A DNA stretch of 64,000 nt from Bacillota bacterium (GTDB lineage Bacteria; Bacillota; UBA994; UBA5500). How positions within the stretch are numbered: position 1 is the stretch's first letter; each line of letters starts with the position of its first letter. Location of the stretch: contig JAEZJZ010000030.1 of the NCBI GenBank assembly GCA_023436245.1, positions 1 through 64,000 on the forward strand. The letters run 5' to 3'. The translations under genes were made by a program, and so were the position numbers. Below, piece after piece: positions 60,813 to 64,000 of the stretch. Below the pieces are notes generated by a model that was not told where the DNA came from, searched no databases, and saw only the letters and a list, made by a program, of their open reading frames with translations.

Positions 60813-61345
60813 TTACAGCCTTATATTCGCCGCCGCGTTATCCCGGAACAGCGTTCCTTCCCGAATGTATCTTCTGACCATGGCCACCGATCGGAGTCCA
60901 GTCTGCGTCATGATCGAATGCTCTGACTTGCCCGCAGCCGCAGCACTGGTAGCCAGGCCGCTCCGGAGCGAGTGACCGGAATAGTTGGCCGAGTCGAGCC
61001 CTGCAGCCTCGGCAGCTCGCTTGACGATCCTAGCCACGGAACGATCGGTGAGCCGACCTGGTAGCAGCTAGCCATGGCGGTCCACTGGCCGGAAGATGGA
61101 TCCCTCGGTAATGCCGGATACCTGCAGCCAGGCCTTGTAGCTTCGGACCGGGCAAGTCCCCCCTGTCCACCGTATGGAGCTCGCCCTCGCCCTCCTGGTC
61201 AGTCTTGCTCCTTTTTGCCAAGACCTGCAGCCCTTCTTCTACCTCGGCCACGTCCTCGATGTTCAAGCCGACGAGCTCCGATCGGCGAAACGCCCCAGCA
61301 AAGCCAAGAAGCAGCAGCGTATGATCACGCATGCCGAGCAAGTTA
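60813..61345 (-). pseudogene. Tyrosine recombinase (integrase) remnant
   Basis: Two frames together resemble the catalytic domain of a phage-type integrase: MLGMRDHTLLLLGFAGAFRR with the first Arg (RRSELVGL), then after frameshifts YSGHSLRSGLATSAAAAG (H-x-x-R box) and TGLRSVAMVRRYIREG containing the Tyr. The box His before RS is Leu. The N-terminus is lost exactly where the second 404-bp repeat begins. Confidence 0.85.
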
Positions 61346-61352
61346 TCCGGCA

Positions 61353-61756
61353 GAGATCGAGGCTGCCGTCACGTATGCCAAGGCCAGCCCTGCGGAAATG
61401 GACTGTTCCCTTGCCTTGAGCCAGGCACCGAAGCATTCCTTCAGCGGCATGTGCATGTACTGCGGACACTGCGCGCCTTGCACCGCCAGCATCGACATCG
61501 CGCTGGTCAACAAGTATCTGGATTTGGCGCAGGCGCAGCCAGAACTGCCCGAGACGGTGCGCGAGCACTATCGGGTGCTGCCGGCCAAAGCCGCCGACTG
61601 TGTGGCCTGCGGTATCTGCGAAACGAACTGCCCCTTCGGCGTGCGCATCGTGGAACGCATGCAGGAAGCTAAAAAAGTATTCGGCCAGTGAAGCCAATCC
61701 TACCCCCGGGACGTCTACCTGATGTAGGGGGTGAGGAAATGAGACAGGGTAGCAGG
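61353..61756 (+). repeat. 404-bp direct repeat, copy 2 (AKR 3' fragment)
   Basis: Duplicate of 58112-58515. It encodes the last 113 residues of the aldo/keto reductase, including both cluster motifs (CMYCGHCAPC, CVACGICETNCPFG), without the barrel: a promoterless gene fragment ending at 61691. It also carries the ribosome site and first codons of the following gene. Confidence 0.9.
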
Positions 61757-62377
61757 AGAATAATCTGGTTGGTCATCCTAGCTTTGCTGGTTGTACTCGC
61801 GCTCTGCGTCCAAGACGGCAGGATTCCGGGCTTTCGCAAGGTTAAGCTGAACGAGCCCGCGTGGTTGTCTGAGGCGATGGATGCAGAGGAGATCTACGAG
61901 CATCTCAAGCAGTCATCGGCCGAGATTCCGAGGAAATACTCGGCGGAGGATGGTGTGGCTGACGGACATGTCGTGGTCCTCTGGGGCAAAATGCAGTCGG
62001 ACCCCCGGCTGGCAGACGCCTTCCTCGCTGCGTGCCAAAAGGGCCACAGAGCTGAGATGAAGTTCGTGAGATTCGGGTACGAAGGTGACGTTTACATCAC
62101 CAGTCTCGTCTTTGATGGCGAAACCTATTTCGGGGTCAGGGACAGATCAAGGGATTTCTACGCTGGCTTCAGCCTGGATCAGGATTACTATCAGGAGTTC
62201 GCTTTCCCCTACCTGCATGTCTTTGAGACCGACAATGGACGATCGGTGTACCTATCTGATGATCCCGAGTTGACCCTGGAACGACTAGAGGCAAAGATAA
62301 ACGGTCAAGGTTCGGACGACCCCGTGAAGTATCAACGGCTATATGGCACCTACAAACAGCTGAAGATCGTGAGGTAA
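61739..62377 (+). CDS. Membrane-anchored DUF4362-like protein
   Basis: A 212-residue protein: basic N-terminus, transmembrane helix IIWLVILALLVVLALCV, and an outer domain with DGHVVVLWGKM, FVRFGYEGDVYITSLVFDG and VRDRSRDFYAG resembling DUF4362. Start 61739 behind GTAGGGGGTGAGGAA. The same start region, cut off after eight codons, is present at 58498, so this gene was once directly downstream of the intact AKR gene. Confidence 0.7.
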   Translation: MRQGSRRIIWLVILALLVVLALCVQDGRIPGFRKVKLNEPAWLSEAMDAEEIYEHLKQSSAEIPRKYSAEDGVADGHVVVLWGKMQSDPRLADAFLAACQKGHRAEMKFVRFGYEGDVYITSLVFDGETYFGVRDRSRDFYAGFSLDQDYYQEFAFPYLHVFETDNGRSVYLSDDPELTLERLEAKINGQGSDDPVKYQRLYGTYKQLKIVR

Positions 62378-62415
62378 CCAGCAAACAGGGCTGTCGCAGA
62401 AGCCTGTCGGCAAGC

Positions 62416-62490
62416 GGGCGCCATGCATGGCGCCCCTACGATAGCTCAGGCATTTCCCGCTCGCCCGTAAGGGTCGCATGCATGCGACCC
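62416..62490. repeat. Two 20-bp perfect palindromes (dispersed family)
   Basis: 62416-62435 is the palindrome with core GGGCGCCAT/ATGGCGCCC shared with 14226-14259. 62471-62490 is a second perfect 20-bp palindrome, half-site GGGTCGCATG. They lie in the 387-base gap 62378-62764, which otherwise has a hairpin and a thiolase tail. Confidence 0.85.
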
Positions 62491-62537
62491 GCGTTTGCGC
62501 CACATCGCAACCTATGGACAGCATTTGCGCACTCAAA

Positions 62538-62571
62538 GGCAAGAGAGACGTCAGCTGTCGTCTCTCTTGCC
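62538..62571. terminator. Terminator-like hairpin
   Basis: Thirteen-base perfect stem GGCAAGAGAGACG / CGTCTCTCTTGCC with an 8-base loop and no strong T-run. It may originally have served the thiolase gene whose tail lies beside it. Confidence 0.6.
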
Positions 62572-62631
62572 CTGTTCGTGGGGTCCTATTGCAGAAGCCC
62601 GTCTCATTTGCACTAGTATGAGACGTAATGG

Positions 62632-62700
62632 CTACGCCCGTTCCACCAGCAGAGCGGTGCCTATGCCGCCGCCGACGCACAAACTCACTGTTCCAAGTTT
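62632..62700 (-). pseudogene. Acetyl-CoA acetyltransferase (thiolase) C-terminal remnant
   Basis: Read on the minus strand this gives LGTVSLCVGGGIGTALLVER then Ala and a stop, the canonical end of a thiolase with the second active-site Cys. Nothing thiolase-like precedes it. Confidence 0.8.
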
Positions 62701-62764
62701 GTTGCTGTCTGAAGCGTTAGCAAAGCAAGCCCAAACTGAAGGTTACCGATTACCAGAAGCGTTA

Positions 62765-63121
62765 CTAGAAGAGATTAGTGCTCTCTTCGTGTTCGGACTC
62801 TCCGTTCGTTTGCCTGTTCAGAGATCTCCGTTTCGTCTGCAATGCTGCAATAATCATCCCAAAACCAATCACAATCCAGATCAGATACTTTGCGATCATG
62901 TAGGGTCCTCCACCCATACTGTCAAAAGGCGCTGGACCCTGGATAATCCACAAGCGATACTCGCCAATTGACAGATAATGGGACAGGATCGCGGGCCAAG
63001 AGAGAACCACCAGTCCGATTCCAAAGAGCAGCAAGGCTAGAAAGTCACTTTTCCAGGTCGGCAGAAATCTCCTAAACCAGCTCAAGATAATCATCAGCCC
63101 TACCAAGACGACAACAATCAC
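62765..63121 (-). CDS. Small membrane protein, unknown
   Basis: A 118-residue protein with about three hydrophobic helices (VIVVVLVGLMIILSW, FLALLLFGIGLVVLSW, YLIWIVIGFGMIIAAL) and a charged C-terminus. GTG 63121 chosen because GGAGGTAGTGGG lies directly upstream. No family recognised. Confidence 0.6.
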   Translation of the reverse strand: MIVVVLVGLMIILSWFRRFLPTWKSDFLALLLFGIGLVVLSWPAILSHYLSIGEYRLWIIQGPAPFDSMGGGPYMIAKYLIWIVIGFGMIIAALQTKRRSLNRQTNGESEHEESTNLF

Positions 63122-63179
63122 CCCACTACCTCCTCGCACTTCAACACTCAAATGTAGTCCCGTTCCGAACTACTACCTC

Positions 63180-63256
63180 GACACCTATAAGACGATTCTG
63201 CAACGCCTTTTCTTGCGGCCAGTGGATATGTCTGCAACTGAAGTGCAATCTCAAGT
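63180..63256. repeat. Mobile-element flank, copy 2
   Basis: Identical for 37 bases to 60684-60720, then diverging. It lies 18 bases before the DUF6431 frame; a small dyad GGCTC/GAGCC followed by T5 separates them (about 63263-63286). Confidence 0.85.
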
Positions 63257-63273
63257 GTTAAGCGGCTCGCTGA

Positions 63274-63990
63274 GTGAGCCACTTTTTGATGCTCTTTGCC
63301 GAGATATTTGGTCTGTCCAAACGTACATTTGGGCAAGCTAGAGCAGCAAAGATGACCGCGCTAATTGACGGGAGGGAAAAAGAAAGAAGGCGCCATGGGA
63401 TCGCACCCGCGCCTTCGTTCCTCAACATGATCATTCCACACCACTATGGAATAACCATCCATGAATATTGTCGCCGCGGGAAAGAGAATTTATACCCCGA
63501 AATCGTTGGGTGTAGATCCTGCGTTTATGGTGGTCGGTTGCGCCGCCATGGTCACTACGAACGGAACGCACTCTCTCTCGGTGCTTCCTATCGCTTATTC
63601 ATCCCCCGGTACCTCTGCCCAGTCTGCGGTCGCACCTGTTCTATTCTCCCTTCTTTCTTGTTGCCCAGGTTTCAGTACGTCTTGGCAGTCATCCACCTGC
63701 TGCTCCGCTGCTATACCTTGACGGAGTGCAGTATGGAAAGCCTAGCTCAGTTCTTGCGCGGGTGCGGCCAAGCCGCCTTCAGCTACCAACTGCTCAGCTT
63801 CTATCGCAAACGGCTGCTTCTGAATCGAGGCAGCATCACCGCAACTTTGGCCGAGCTACGAGTTGAGTTGCCAAGTGGCGGCGAGGACTGGGTCAGGGCG
63901 TGGGCCTCAGCGATTGCCACACATGAGCAGATCAGTTCCTTTCATCTAAACCACCACCGAATCTGGAGACGGTCCTTCCTGTCATCCTGA
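63274..63990 (+). mobile_element. DUF6431 transposon-type protein
   Basis: A frame of up to 238 residues. The core CRSCVYGGRLRRHGHYERNA ... RLFIPRYLCPVCGRTCSILP is a zinc-ribbon typical of DUF6431 proteins, related to the N-terminal DNA-binding parts of IS transposases. No DDE catalytic domain is visible, so a partner may lie beyond the window or be absent. The start is uncertain: GTG 63274, ATG 63289 or the ATG preceding IIPHHYG, none with a good ribosome site. Confidence 0.7.
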
Positions 63991-64000
63991 ATCACCATGC

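Noticed and set aside
61263..61697. 144-codon minus-strand frame similar to one at 58001-58528
   Set aside because: Both are antisense to the duplicated AKR end; the similarity comes from the duplication.

Overview
The window is 64 kb of fairly GC-rich chromosomal DNA, most likely from an anaerobic, spore-forming member of the Bacillota (Clostridia or a neighbouring class). Evidence: strong GGAGG-type ribosome sites with many GTG/TTG starts, sigma-A promoters, two T-box leaders, YheC/YheD endospore ATP-grasp proteins, oxygen-sensitive enzymes (double-cubane-cluster reductase, aldehyde ferredoxin oxidoreductase relative, rubrerythrin) and a peroxiredoxin whose peroxidatic residue is encoded by an in-frame TGA with a SECIS-like hairpin behind it. 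Most genes sit in short operons closed by clear hairpin terminators. I saw no rRNA, tRNA or CRISPR array.

Layout. 1-17 kb: scattered metabolic genes (P-loop kinase, M42 and two M24 peptidases, serine beta-lactamase-like membrane protein, alpha/beta hydrolase with its repressor-type regulator, hydroxypyruvate isomerase-like protein, nitroreductase, FAH hydrolase behind a triplicated 66-bp repeat, CatB-type acetyltransferase, DUF3795, GrpB). 17.5-22 kb: three ATP-grasp YheC/D paralogues and a protein with a very acidic tail. 22-29 kb: amidohydrolase, ftsH, YoaP-like protein and the reductase/activator pair DCCP-DCCR. 29-31.3 kb: ZIP transporter, then rubrerythrin divergent from the seleno-peroxiredoxin. 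31.4-38.8 kb: a peptide/nickel-type ABC importer whose operon ends in an AOR-like protein, divergent from a LysR regulator. 38.9-46.3 kb: DUF2680-type protein, two-component system, XRE regulator with membrane partner, acetyltransferases (one frameshifted) and two HAD phosphatases.

46.3-54.3 kb carries two T-box leaders. One, with a degenerate antiterminator, precedes a stand-alone EF-Ts gene. The other is well formed and precedes a tyrosine phenol-lyase-type beta-eliminating lyase. Also here are an aminotransferase, gltS, a C_GCAxxG protein, a PqqB-like protein and a fragment of an [FeFe] hydrogenase.

54-64 kb becomes increasingly decayed: a truncated alpha/beta hydrolase, a broken chemotaxis receptor, an aldo/keto reductase whose last 340 bp plus downstream sequence is duplicated 3.2 kb away, a ruined tyrosine recombinase, a thiolase tail, dispersed palindromes and a DUF6431 transposon-like gene with a repeated flank. 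This end looks like a site of repeated insertion and deletion.

The most unusual items are the selenocysteine peroxiredoxin without the usual resolving cysteine, the T-box in front of a nominally catabolic lyase, and the T-box-like leader in front of tsf.
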